Below are positions 1 to 6,516 of a stretch of DNA of 12,787 nt, piece by piece (positions within the stretch are counted from its first letter, which is position 1; the number at the start of each line of letters is the position of its first letter). A program made the position numbers and the translations under genes. The notes under the pieces were generated by a model. The model was given only the letters and a program-made list of their open reading frames with translations, was not told the DNA's origin and searched no databases. This DNA is from Clostridium_I sp047718555 (GTDB lineage: Bacteria > Bacillota > Clostridia > Clostridiales > Clostridiaceae): positions 1 through 12,787 of the forward strand of contig NZ_JBDNRK010000085.1 in the NCBI RefSeq assembly GCF_047718555.1, in the 5' to 3' direction.

Positions 1-13
1 TTTTTTATGTAAT

Positions 14-1234
14 TTATGCACTTTTACTTTTCTCGTATATTCTTATTCCTTCATTTCGTATATTTACTGAAGCATTTTCATCTCTGTCATGAGTGATACC
101 ACAATTCTTACAAGTCCATACTCTTTCTGATAACTGTAATTTATCATTTATACTGCCGCAGGAGCTGCAAGTTTTTGATGAAGGATACCACTTATCTATT
201 TTTATAAGGTGTTTCCCTCTATGCTGCAGTTTGTATTCTAAGAAATTTCTAAACATGCCAAAGCCATTATCCTGTACATTTTTCCCTAAAGACAGACATT
301 GAGCAATATTTCTAAGGTTTATATCCTCTATACAGACTGCATCATATTTCTGTGACAATTCAAAACTCTTTTTATGCAGCCAGTCTTTTCGCTGATTTGA
401 TATTTTTTCCTGCAGTCTTGATATCTTTGATTTTTGTTTACACCAATTTTTTGACTTTAGTTTTTTTCTTGTGAGCTTTCTATATTCTTTTTTCAGCTTT
501 TCTTCATTCTCCCTATAGTAATGAGGATAATTGGCTTTCTCGTCCTCACTGCTTACATAAAAAGAAGTTTGTGAATAATCAAGACCAATAAAATTTTCTG
601 GTGTTATTTCCTTTTCTTCTTCATAATATTCTACTGTGAAAGATATGTAGTATTTACCCCTGCAGTCCTTTGACACTGAAGCAGTTTTAATACAATATCC
701 TTCTGGTATTTCTCTATGTTTAACAAACTTTATCAAAGATTTAAGTTTGGGTATTTTCACATAGCATTCATCTACTATTGATATTGTTCCCTTTTGGTTG
801 TTGGTAGTAAAAGAATGATGGTTTTGCCTTTTACTTTTGAAGGATGGCATTCCCTTTATATCTCTAAATGTCAGTATTTTACCTGTGGTTTTTTCAAGTT
901 TTTTTGACTTTTTCCGGTAGGTTTTACCATCATATTCCTTATTGTATTTTTTTAATGCTTCTTGAAAATCAAGCTGGACATTTGCAAAGGCCAGACTGTC
1001 TATTTCCTTCATATACTCATACTCTTTTTTTATGGCTGCAGGTGTAGGAAATTTTATAGTTCTATAATCCACCTTTCCATTTACATAATTCTTATTTTCA
1101 AGCTTCTCATATAATATGTCTACATAGATATTGTATAATTTTCTTGTGCATCCAAAGACTTTTTCAAAATACTCTTTTTCTTCCTTAGTAGGTTTTAATC
1201 TGTATTTATAACCTTTATTTCTTTTAATACCCAC
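14..1234 (-). CDS. tnpB: TnpB, IS605 OrfB-family RNA-guided nuclease
   Basis: This 406-aa protein has the full TnpB layout: an N-terminal OrfB helix-turn-helix-like region (GYKYRLKPTKEE), a RuvC-like nuclease with D219 in GLDYS, E303 in CIEDINL and D385 in HDRDENAS, and a zinc finger between RuvC II and III with Cys356, Cys359, Cys376 and Cys379. All catalytic and zinc positions are present, so the protein looks intact. TnpB proteins are known to be omega-RNA-guided DNA endonucleases that help retain their element. The start is GTG at 1234, preceded by GAGGTGG at suitable spacing. It overlaps the decayed tnpA frame by about 40 nt, which suggests translational coupling in the intact ancestor. 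The guide-bearing right end is not in the window, so its target cannot be read. Confidence 0.95.
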   Translation of the reverse strand: MGIKRNKGYKYRLKPTKEEKEYFEKVFGCTRKLYNIYVDILYEKLENKNYVNGKVDYRTIKFPTPAAIKKEYEYMKEIDSLAFANVQLDFQEALKKYNKEYDGKTYRKKSKKLEKTTGKILTFRDIKGMPSFKSKRQNHHSFTTNNQKGTISIVDECYVKIPKLKSLIKFVKHREIPEGYCIKTASVSKDCRGKYYISFTVEYYEEEKEITPENFIGLDYSQTSFYVSSEDEKANYPHYYRENEEKLKKEYRKLTRKKLKSKNWCKQKSKISRLQEKISNQRKDWLHKKSFELSQKYDAVCIEDINLRNIAQCLSLGKNVQDNGFGMFRNFLEYKLQHRGKHLIKIDKWYPSSKTCSSCGSINDKLQLSERVWTCKNCGITHDRDENASVNIRNEGIRIYEKSKSA

Positions 1235-1376
1235 CTTTCCACCTCACCTATGCCTTGATTCTCTATATAATTTTTAATTACATCTATAATCTCACCAACA
1301 GTTGTTATAAGTCAGTAAATTCTACTTGAGAAATATTCTTTCCATAACTGCTTTCTTCTATTCGTAAAATTCTTCT
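1195..1376 (-). pseudogene. tnpA: Remnant of TnpA, IS200-type Y1 (HUH) transposase
   Basis: The minus-strand frame upstream of and overlapping tnpB reads RKQLWKEYFSSRIY, then a TGA stop at 1312-1314, then LITTVGEIIDVIKNYIENQ and a short tail ending in TAA at 1195-1197. It resembles the C-terminal third of IS200/IS605 TnpA proteins, including the YIENQ helix that normally carries the catalytic tyrosine. The HUH half is absent and the frame is interrupted, so it is not functional. The match is from memory of the family pattern. The 5' limit of the remnant, given as about 1376, is uncertain. Confidence 0.7.
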
Positions 1377-1419
1377 TTTTACAAGTATAATAACAGCGCA
1401 TTTATATAACTTCATGTGA

Positions 1420-1731
1420 TGTGGATTATTCGGTATTGGAGGTGGAACCTTAATCATACCCTGCCTAATGTATATCATGGGCTTTAGCCAGCTTATGGCA
1501 CAAGGAACTTCTTTAGCTATATTGTTACCTCCTGTTGGGCTTCTAGGTTTTTTAGAATATTATAAGAGGGGAAATGTAAATGTAATTGCAGGAATTTTAA
1601 TATGTATCACTATGTTTATAGGTACAAAATTCGGTGGAAGATTTGCAAATACTCTTCCTCAAGATATTATGAAGAAGGCTTTTGCCGTATTTTTAGTTCT
1701 CGTGGCAGTAAAAATGTTTTTTGGAAAATAG
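1420..1731 (+). pseudogene. 5'-truncated TauE/SafE (DUF81) membrane permease
   Basis: The open frame runs from a stop at 1417-1419 to TAA at 1729-1731. It begins directly in the family's glycine-rich first helix (CGLFGIGGGTLIIP) and continues through FSQLMAQGTSLAILLPP to a natural-looking end, KMFFGK. Half-size members of this anion-permease family are about 120 aa. Here about 103 codons remain, so roughly the first 15-20 residues and the start codon are missing. The break lies next to the presumed left end of the tnpB element, so insertion probably removed or displaced the 5' end. The internal ATG at 1468 has no Shine-Dalgarno and would start after the conserved glycine motif, so translation from it is unlikely to give a working protein. 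Confidence 0.8.
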
Positions 1732-1835
1732 AATACTTTTAAATAGGTTATCTCAAAAGAAATAATTATCCATTAAATCTCATATAATCTTATTCGCTTA
1801 ATAAAAATAAAATTTTAATAATTATTTTTATTAGT

Positions 1836-1918
1836 AGAAAAGGTAAAAGGCAAACTATACCCTGGAGCTATCACAGCCTCTTTTCCGTGTCTATCTTACA
1901 GAATACAGTTTACCCTTC
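1836..1918 (-). terminator. Long structured RNA hairpin 3' of pepT, possible terminator
   Basis: Read on the minus strand, 1918-1899 pairs with 1864-1845. The core GGTAAACTGTATTCTG pairs with CAGGGTATAGTTTGCC over 16 consecutive positions if G-U pairs are allowed, and about four more pairs extend it outward. Inside is an internal loop (TAAGATAGA facing ATAGCTC) and an apical stem CACGG/CTGTG with an 8-nt loop. It starts 27 nt after the pepT stop and is followed on the minus strand by the T-rich run TTTTACCTTTTCT, so it could terminate pepT. On the plus strand the same arms contain several A-C mismatches, so minus-strand RNA is the likely functional form. I do not recognise the class. Confidence 0.6.
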
Positions 1919-1945
1919 TTTAAACATCCTATTAAAATTACAATT

Positions 1946-3169
1946 CTATTTAGAGTGAAGTTCTATTATTTTTAGTATTACATCCACAGCTTTATCCATG
2001 GCTAAGGTTGGTATAAACTCATATTTACCATGGTAATTGTGTCCTCCTGTAAATAAATTAGGTGTTGGCAGTCCCATAAAGGATAGTCTTGCACCATCTG
2101 TACCTCCCCTTATAGGACTTACTATAGGGGTAATTCCCACTTCCTCCATAGCTTTATAAGCTACATCTACAATGTATTTTACAGGCTCAATTTTTTCTTT
2201 CATATTATAGTATTGATCCTTTAACTCTACAGTAACTGTTCCTTCTCCATACTTTCCATTTAAAAATTCTGCAGTAGAAAGCATAAGCTTTTTCCTACCT
2301 TCAAATTTATCTCTATCAAAATCTCTTATTATGAAGTAAAGCTTAGTGCCTTCAACTTCACCATTAATGGAAATAAGGTGGTAAAAGCCTTCATAACCTT
2401 CTGTATACTCTGGTCTTTCATTACAAGGAAGCATATCAATAAGTTCTGTGGCTATATGCATTGAATTTATCATCTTATCTTTGGCTGTTCCAGGATGAAC
2501 ATTTCTTCCCTTAACAAATATCTTAGCAGAAGCTGCATTAAAATTCTCATATTCTAATTCACCAATCGGTCCACCATCCACGGTATAAGCAAAGTCTGCT
2601 CCAAATTTCTTAACATCAAAGTGATCTGCACCTTCACCAATTTCCTCATCTGGCGTAAAACCAATTTTTATTGTACCATGAGGTATTTCTGGATGCTTAA
2701 CAAGATATTCCACAGCCGCCATTATCTCCGAAACTCCTGCTTTGTCATCTGCACCTAAGAGAGTTGTTCCATCTGTAGTTATAAGATCTTTTCCTATATA
2801 ATTTGTTATTTCAGGAAAATCCTTTGGTGATAGCACTATGCTTTCTTTTTCATTAAGCACTATATCTTTACCATCATAATTTTTAACTATTTGAGGATTA
2901 ACATTTGTAGCTGTCATATCTGGACTAGTATCCATATGGGATACAAATCCAATAGTTTTTACCTCTTTATCTATATTTTTAGGTAAAGTGGCCATTATAT
3001 ATCCATTCTCATCCATAGATACACTCTCAAGTCCCAGTTCTTCTAGTTCTTTTTTTAATTCTTTACCTAAAACCAACTGTCCCTTTGTACTGGGTGTTAC
3101 TCTTGTATTTTCATCAGATTTAGTATCATACTTTACATATTTTAATAATCTTTCTACTGCACTATACAT
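1946..3169 (-). CDS. pepT: Peptidase T (tripeptide aminopeptidase, M20B)
   Basis: This 407-aa cytoplasmic dizinc aminopeptidase removes the N-terminal residue from tripeptides, supporting peptide use. It matches PepT in length and in its metal-site motifs: H78 and D80 in SHMDTSPD, the bridging Asp in LLGADDKAG (about 141), E175/E176 in TPDEEIGEG, D198 in TVDGG, and the C-terminal GGTDGARLS and GGHNYHGKYEF (H380). The frame is open back to 3220, but ATG at 3169 is chosen because it begins where the family begins (YSAVERLLKYV) and has GGAGG 8-9 nt upstream. A promoter at 3345-3374 and a structured leader of about 170 nt lie upstream. The gene appears monocistronic, with a long hairpin shortly after its stop. 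Confidence 0.96.
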   Translation of the reverse strand: MYSAVERLLKYVKYDTKSDENTRVTPSTKGQLVLGKELKKELEELGLESVSMDENGYIMATLPKNIDKEVKTIGFVSHMDTSPDMTATNVNPQIVKNYDGKDIVLNEKESIVLSPKDFPEITNYIGKDLITTDGTTLLGADDKAGVSEIMAAVEYLVKHPEIPHGTIKIGFTPDEEIGEGADHFDVKKFGADFAYTVDGGPIGELEYENFNAASAKIFVKGRNVHPGTAKDKMINSMHIATELIDMLPCNERPEYTEGYEGFYHLISINGEVEGTKLYFIIRDFDRDKFEGRKKLMLSTAEFLNGKYGEGTVTVELKDQYYNMKEKIEPVKYIVDVAYKAMEEVGITPIVSPIRGGTDGARLSFMGLPTPNLFTGGHNYHGKYEFIPTLAMDKAVDVILKIIELHSK

Positions 3170-3200
3170 AACATATTCCTCCTGCTTATTTAATTGTCTT

Positions 3201-3300
3201 ATAAACAGAGTTCTTAGCATCAGTATTTTTGATACTTAGAACTCGTTGTCCTTTAGGCTAAATCGTTATCTAGAGACGTAGCCACTCTTTGCTCTAATTT
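3201..3300 (-). promoter_or_regulatory. Structured 5' leader of pepT, unassigned cis-acting RNA
   Basis: In the pepT leader, minus-strand sequence can form hairpin 1 at 3256-3283 (GGCTA/TAGCC with inner CGT/ACG) and hairpin 2 at 3208-3244 (GAGTTCT/AGAACTC with inner AGTAT/ATACT). The unpaired stretch TAAAGGACAAC lies between them. The segment AGAGT at 3284-3288 could pair instead with ACTCT in the 3' arm of hairpin 2, giving two exclusive folds. The flanks of hairpin 2 (plus-strand ATAAACAGAGTTCTT and CTTAGAA) recur at 12733-12787 around a different hairpin, as expected for a conserved RNA structure. It ends about 32 nt before the pepT start codon. It does not match any riboswitch consensus I can recall. 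Confidence 0.55.
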
Positions 3301-3344
3301 TATCATCTTTTTTTATTTCTTTAATATATTGTTCCTAATTAATA

Positions 3345-3374
3345 ATTATAATTCATTACAACTAAATAACTCAA
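3345..3374 (-). promoter_or_regulatory. Sigma-A-type promoter for pepT
   Basis: The minus strand shows TTGAGT (3374-3369), an 18-nt spacer, and TATAAT (3350-3345). This gives a predicted transcript start near 3338 and a leader of about 170 nt before pepT. It lies downstream of the mcp terminator, so pepT has its own transcription unit. Confidence 0.65.
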
Positions 3375-3400
3375 TAGCTATAATATAATCATAATGCTAG

Positions 3401-3447
3401 AAAAGGCTTTAAAATGACATATAATTAAAGTCATTTTAAAGCCTTTT
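3401..3447 (-). terminator. Intrinsic terminator after the chemotaxis receptor gene
   Basis: This is a perfect 18-bp inverted repeat (AAAAGGCTTTAAAATGAC and its complement at 3430-3447) with an 11-nt AT-rich loop. It lies 84 nt past the receptor stop codon and upstream of the pepT promoter. The stem ends in CCTTTT on both strands, so it supplies its own short U-run and could act in either direction. Confidence 0.85.
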
Positions 3448-3531
3448 CTTTACCTTACGACCTTGTATTGATAAATAAATATATAACATTTAAATGAATA
3501 ATTGTCAGGTTAAATATATTTACTCATAACT

Positions 3532-5526
3532 TTATACTGTAAATTTTTTAACCTTATCTGTTAATTCTGAAGCCGCATTATTTACTCTTTCTGCGTGATT
3601 CTTAACTTCTTCTGCGGAAGCTAACATCTCCTCAGAGGAAGCTGATATCTCCTGTGAAGAAGCTGACACTTCCTCTGCTACAGCGGAAACATTTTGAACC
3701 TTCATCAATACATCATCCTTAGTTCTCATAACTGTATCTATAGAATTATTTGCCTCATTCATTATAGGTCCTACTGCATTAACTGCATCAACTATATCAT
3801 AGAGAATTATAATTGTATTATTTGCTGCTTCTGCCTGATGCTCAAGAACATCCCCTACATTGCTAGAAGTAACTTTAACCTCATTTGTCTCACTGCCAAT
3901 AGACTTAACTAAAGATATTATCTCCTGTGAAGATTCTTTAGATTGCTCTGCTAGTTTTCTTACTTCTTCAGCAACCACAGCAAAGCCTTTTCCATGCTCT
4001 CCCGCTCTTGCAGCCTCAATAGCTGCATTAAGTGCAAGTAAATTTGTCTGCTCAGATATTGCATTAATAACATCTGTGATATTACCTATTTTAGAAACTG
4101 AATTGGAAAGACCATTTACCTTTTCCAATACATTATCAAAGGCCTCTTTTACATCACAAATGTTCTGTATCAACACATTAATCTGCTCACTACCTTCTTT
4201 TGCCTTATCTTCACTGTTTTTTATTTCTTCATTAACCTTTAAGAGCTTACTATTGGCAGCATCTAATTCCTTAGTAAAATCTGATACCATATTTACTACA
4301 TCCATCAAATCCTGTGCTTGTGAAGTTGCTCCGCCGGCTACATCCTGTATGGCATTTGAAACTTCATTTACAGAAGTAACCATTTCACCAGAGGTTTGCG
4401 ATAATACAGCTGCAGATTCGCCTATGGTAAGTGCAGTACTTTTTACATCTGATATAGAATTTCTTACTCTACTAATAGTCTGACCTAGTTTTCTTGACAT
4501 ATGACCAATTTCATCTTTACCTTTAGAATTTACTTCTATAGTAAAATCTCCCTCTGCAAGCCTATTCATAGATTCAGAAACCTTTACTATTGGACCCGAA
4601 ATTAGCTTTGTGATAAAAAATGAAAGAATTGCACATAATATTATAGCTATTATAGAAAGCGTCACAGTAGTTTTTAATATCATACTACTTGTCCCCATAA
4701 GCTCTGCTTTTGGTATATTAGCTACAAATATCCAACCAAGACTAGAGTCATAGTCATAAGCTGCAAGTTTATCCTGTCCATTGTATGTATACTCTGTAGT
4801 ACCCTTTTTATTTTTAATTATCTTATTTGCTACATTAATTTTTAAGAAATTTTTGTTAAAAATTTCACCTTTATTTCTATTGATTATCATAGTACCATCA
4901 TTTTCAATAACATACATGTCTCCAGCTTTACCAATAGTCATATTTGTAAGCAAATCTTTTGATATAGTTGTTAGATCAACACTTTGCAATAAAATACCTT
5001 GAAACTGATTATCAACAACTATAGGCTCTGAAATTACAATTACAGGATTACCCGTAGTTGCACTCTTTTTAACCGGTGATATATAAGTTTTATTATTATT
5101 TTTTGCTCCTGTAAAATAATTCTCCTGTCCTAAATCCTTAGTTTCAAGAGATCCTTCATTATCTACTATACATTTTCCGTTCTTATCAGTTAATGCAATA
5201 TTAGCATAATACGGAAAATCTTGATTCATTTCTTTAAGTACAGCTTTTATACTATCCTTTGCTGCATTACCCTGATTAGAATTATTAATCGTTTTCACAT
5301 AATCTTTTATTAAATTACTTGCTGCATTTTGTTTTCCTATATTTCCTATAGTCTTTATCTTATCCTGAATAAAAACTTTACTCAAATTTTCTTGCCCTTG
5401 TAAGGTATCAAAAGCTGAATTCATATTGGAAACTTTGGTCTCAAAATAGTTAATTGCTCCAATTACTATAACTGGAATAAGTGCAAAGGATAGAAAATAT
5501 AACATAAATTTACTTCTTAGCTTCAT
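3532..5526 (-). CDS. Methyl-accepting chemotaxis protein with dCache-type sensor
   Basis: This 664-aa inner-membrane chemoreceptor has the usual order of parts. TM1 is at about residues 9-28, an extracellular Cache-type sensing region spans about 30-280 (PYYANIALTDKNGKCIVD and GDMYVIENDGTMIINRN are typical PAS-like strands), TM2 is at 283-307, and HAMP is at 308-360. A long coiled-coil signalling domain runs to the C-terminus. The conserved hairpin tip that contacts CheA and CheW is present (SEQTNLLALNAAIEAARAGE at about 491-510, then FAVVAEEVRKLAEQS). There is no C-terminal CheR-binding pentapeptide. ATG at 5526 follows AGGGGGT at good spacing. No chemotaxis partners lie nearby, so it is an orphan receptor; its ligand cannot be read from the sequence. 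Confidence 0.95.
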   Translation of the reverse strand: MKLRSKFMLYFLSFALIPVIVIGAINYFETKVSNMNSAFDTLQGQENLSKVFIQDKIKTIGNIGKQNAASNLIKDYVKTINNSNQGNAAKDSIKAVLKEMNQDFPYYANIALTDKNGKCIVDNEGSLETKDLGQENYFTGAKNNNKTYISPVKKSATTGNPVIVISEPIVVDNQFQGILLQSVDLTTISKDLLTNMTIGKAGDMYVIENDGTMIINRNKGEIFNKNFLKINVANKIIKNKKGTTEYTYNGQDKLAAYDYDSSLGWIFVANIPKAELMGTSSMILKTTVTLSIIAIILCAILSFFITKLISGPIVKVSESMNRLAEGDFTIEVNSKGKDEIGHMSRKLGQTISRVRNSISDVKSTALTIGESAAVLSQTSGEMVTSVNEVSNAIQDVAGGATSQAQDLMDVVNMVSDFTKELDAANSKLLKVNEEIKNSEDKAKEGSEQINVLIQNICDVKEAFDNVLEKVNGLSNSVSKIGNITDVINAISEQTNLLALNAAIEAARAGEHGKGFAVVAEEVRKLAEQSKESSQEIISLVKSIGSETNEVKVTSSNVGDVLEHQAEAANNTIIILYDIVDAVNAVGPIMNEANNSIDTVMRTKDDVLMKVQNVSAVAEEVSASSQEISASSEEMLASAEEVKNHAERVNNAASELTDKVKKFTV

Positions 5527-5555
5527 TAGATTACCCCCTATAAATGTCTATACTT

Positions 5556-5585
5556 ATTATATCGAAGGTTTAAAGATAAAATTAA
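5556..5585 (-). promoter_or_regulatory. Weak candidate promoter for the receptor gene
   Basis: On the minus strand a perfect TATAAT (5561-5556) is preceded 18 nt upstream by TTAATT (5585-5580). The -10 is good and the -35 poor. The -10 lies about 30 nt before the start codon. No convincing sigma-28 flagellar promoter was seen. Confidence 0.4.
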
Positions 5586-5648
5586 CATATAAATTCTATC
5601 TTTGTAGTTATTTAATTCATACTAGTAAGAAATGGCGAACTAAAAAGA

Positions 5649-5834
5649 CAGTTGAAAGTTGAGAGTGATGGATATTTTTTCTCCGCTACACTACGGAAAA
5701 ATAATTAATTTAAAAGTTTTTCATAGCATAGCGGCGAAAAAGCATCATTAACTATTAATTCTTAATTCATAACTCTTAACTCTTAACTCTTAACTGATTT
5801 TCAACTTTACACTATCCACTATCAACTTTCAGCT
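5649..5834. repeat. MITE-like nested inverted-repeat element
   Basis: The outer arms are an imperfect inverted repeat: CAGTTGAAAGTTGAGAGTGA onward at 5649-5673, with its complement at 5814-5834. Inside are inner arms at 5675-5701 and 5717-5741, built on the complementary cores CTCCGCTAC and TAGCGGCG within T5-6 and A5 runs, around a short AT-rich loop. The right half also holds the tandem heptamer array. No gene lies inside. Elements of this kind occur in clostridial intergenic regions, but whether this copy is mobile cannot be told from one instance. Confidence 0.6.
5770..5795. repeat. Tandem heptamer repeat TAACTCT, 3.7 copies
   Basis: Three perfect copies of TAACTCT are followed by TAACT. 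Degenerate copies (TAACTAT, TAATTCT, TAATTCA) precede them from about 5749, so the array was probably longer. It lies within the right half of the inverted-repeat element. Confidence 0.9.
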
Positions 5835-5860
5835 AAGAAAAGTTGTTTCGTACTTTTCTT
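5835..5860 (-). terminator. Hairpin 3' of the lipoprotein gene, possible terminator
   Basis: A 9-bp stem AAGAAAAGT/ACTTTTCTT with an 8-nt loop starts 43 nt after the lipoprotein stop codon. The stem is AT-rich and no T-run follows on the minus strand, so termination there is plausible but weak. Confidence 0.35.
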
Positions 5861-5902
5861 AAATAACTGATTGGACCATACATAATAATTCTTAGATACT
5901 TT

Positions 5903-6490
5903 TTAGTTCAAAATCTTTATACTCTTAGCCATGCCCAATATATTATTCTCATTGCCTTTATAAAAATCCGGGTTTACTAAGGCATAAAAATCATAATGCT
6001 TTCCATTTTGAAATATTATTGCATGAGTAAGTTTCTTTTTATTTTCATCCCCAGTAACAATAATTCCTTTAGTACCATCATCAGTAGAAAAATCCTCTAT
6101 TTTTTTTCCTTCTTGTTTATATTCTTCTCTCTCAAAATCAATATATCCATCTGGAGCTTTTTCACAAAAAGTTCTTATATCATTACCGTCTTTATAATAT
6201 ATTAGTGCACCATCTTGAGTTTCACTCTCTATAATATCAGTCCATTGTTTAGGATATTCTATTCTATAGGCAAATTTTGCATTGATATATACGTTTTTCG
6301 CTGATGTATTAACAATATCCTTATTAGCCTTATTCTCCGCATTATTCCCAATGGCGGCTGTATCATTTATAGAAACTGATTCCAAAGTCTTCTCTTCTTG
6401 TGTCTTATTGCTATTTTTATCACAAGCTAATAGAGTAAATAGAATTATGAGTAAAAAAATAATTATTCCTATAGTCCTTTTACTACTCAA
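5903..6490 (-). CDS. Small secreted lipoprotein of unknown function
   Basis: From the preferred TTG start the product is 195 aa. It has a type II signal peptide: basic start (SSKR), hydrophobic stretch GIIIFLLIILF, and lipobox LLAC with the lipidated Cys at about residue 23. A linker rich in Asn, Lys and Glu follows, then a C-terminal domain beginning FAYRIEYPKQW, a pattern seen in PsbP/Mog1-like extracellular domains. The frame opens at GTG 6499, but that codon sits inside the ribosome binding site AGAGGAGTG. TTG at 6490 lies at proper spacing from AGGAG and is preferred. It starts 26 nt after the helicase-nuclease stop, so the two are probably co-transcribed. Why a lipoprotein would follow that gene is unclear; read-through is the simplest explanation. 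Confidence 0.85.
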   Translation of the reverse strand: MSSKRTIGIIIFLLIILFTLLACDKNSNKTQEEKTLESVSINDTAAIGNNAENKANKDIVNTSAKNVYINAKFAYRIEYPKQWTDIIESETQDGALIYYKDGNDIRTFCEKAPDGYIDFEREEYKQEGKKIEDFSTDDGTKGIIVTGDENKKKLTHAIIFQNGKHYDFYALVNPDFYKGNENNILGMAKSIKILN

Positions 6491-6516
6491 GTGGCTCACT
6501 CCTCTGAAAATTATGA

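Larger units (their letters stand above)
1..1419 (-). mobile_element. IS200/IS605-type element, tnpB-bearing, right end outside window
   Basis: The element is inferred from an intact tnpB, a decayed tnpA directly upstream, and the abrupt loss of the neighbouring permease reading frame near 1417-1420. Read on the minus strand, the left end lies near 1380-1419, where an imperfect hairpin (AAGTTATA at about 1404-1411 pairing with TATACTT at about 1382-1388) could be the subterminal structure recognised by Y1 transposases. The right end, with the 3' end of any omega RNA and its guide, lies beyond position 1 because tnpB stops at 14. Exact boundaries cannot be set without an empty-site comparison. 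With TnpA broken, the copy could move only with TnpA supplied in trans. Confidence 0.7.

Noticed and set aside
1468..1731. ATG at 1468 as a genuine start of a short permease
   Set aside because: There is no Shine-Dalgarno, and the conserved GIGGG helix lies upstream in the same open frame, so this is a truncated gene.
1845..1918. Cyclic-di-GMP (GEMM) riboswitch, suggested by GGCAAAC
   Set aside because: The conserved GCAAAGCC core and tetraloop-receptor elements are missing, and pairing favours the other strand.
3170..3220. Longer pepT product beginning upstream of 3169
   Set aside because: The extra residues fall in the structured leader, do not resemble PepT, and include the ribosome binding site of the 3169 start.
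3860..4483. Plus-strand open frame of about 207 codons inside the chemotaxis receptor gene
   Set aside because: It is antisense to the conserved coiled-coil domain, Ser/Leu-rich as expected from the complement, and has no family signature.
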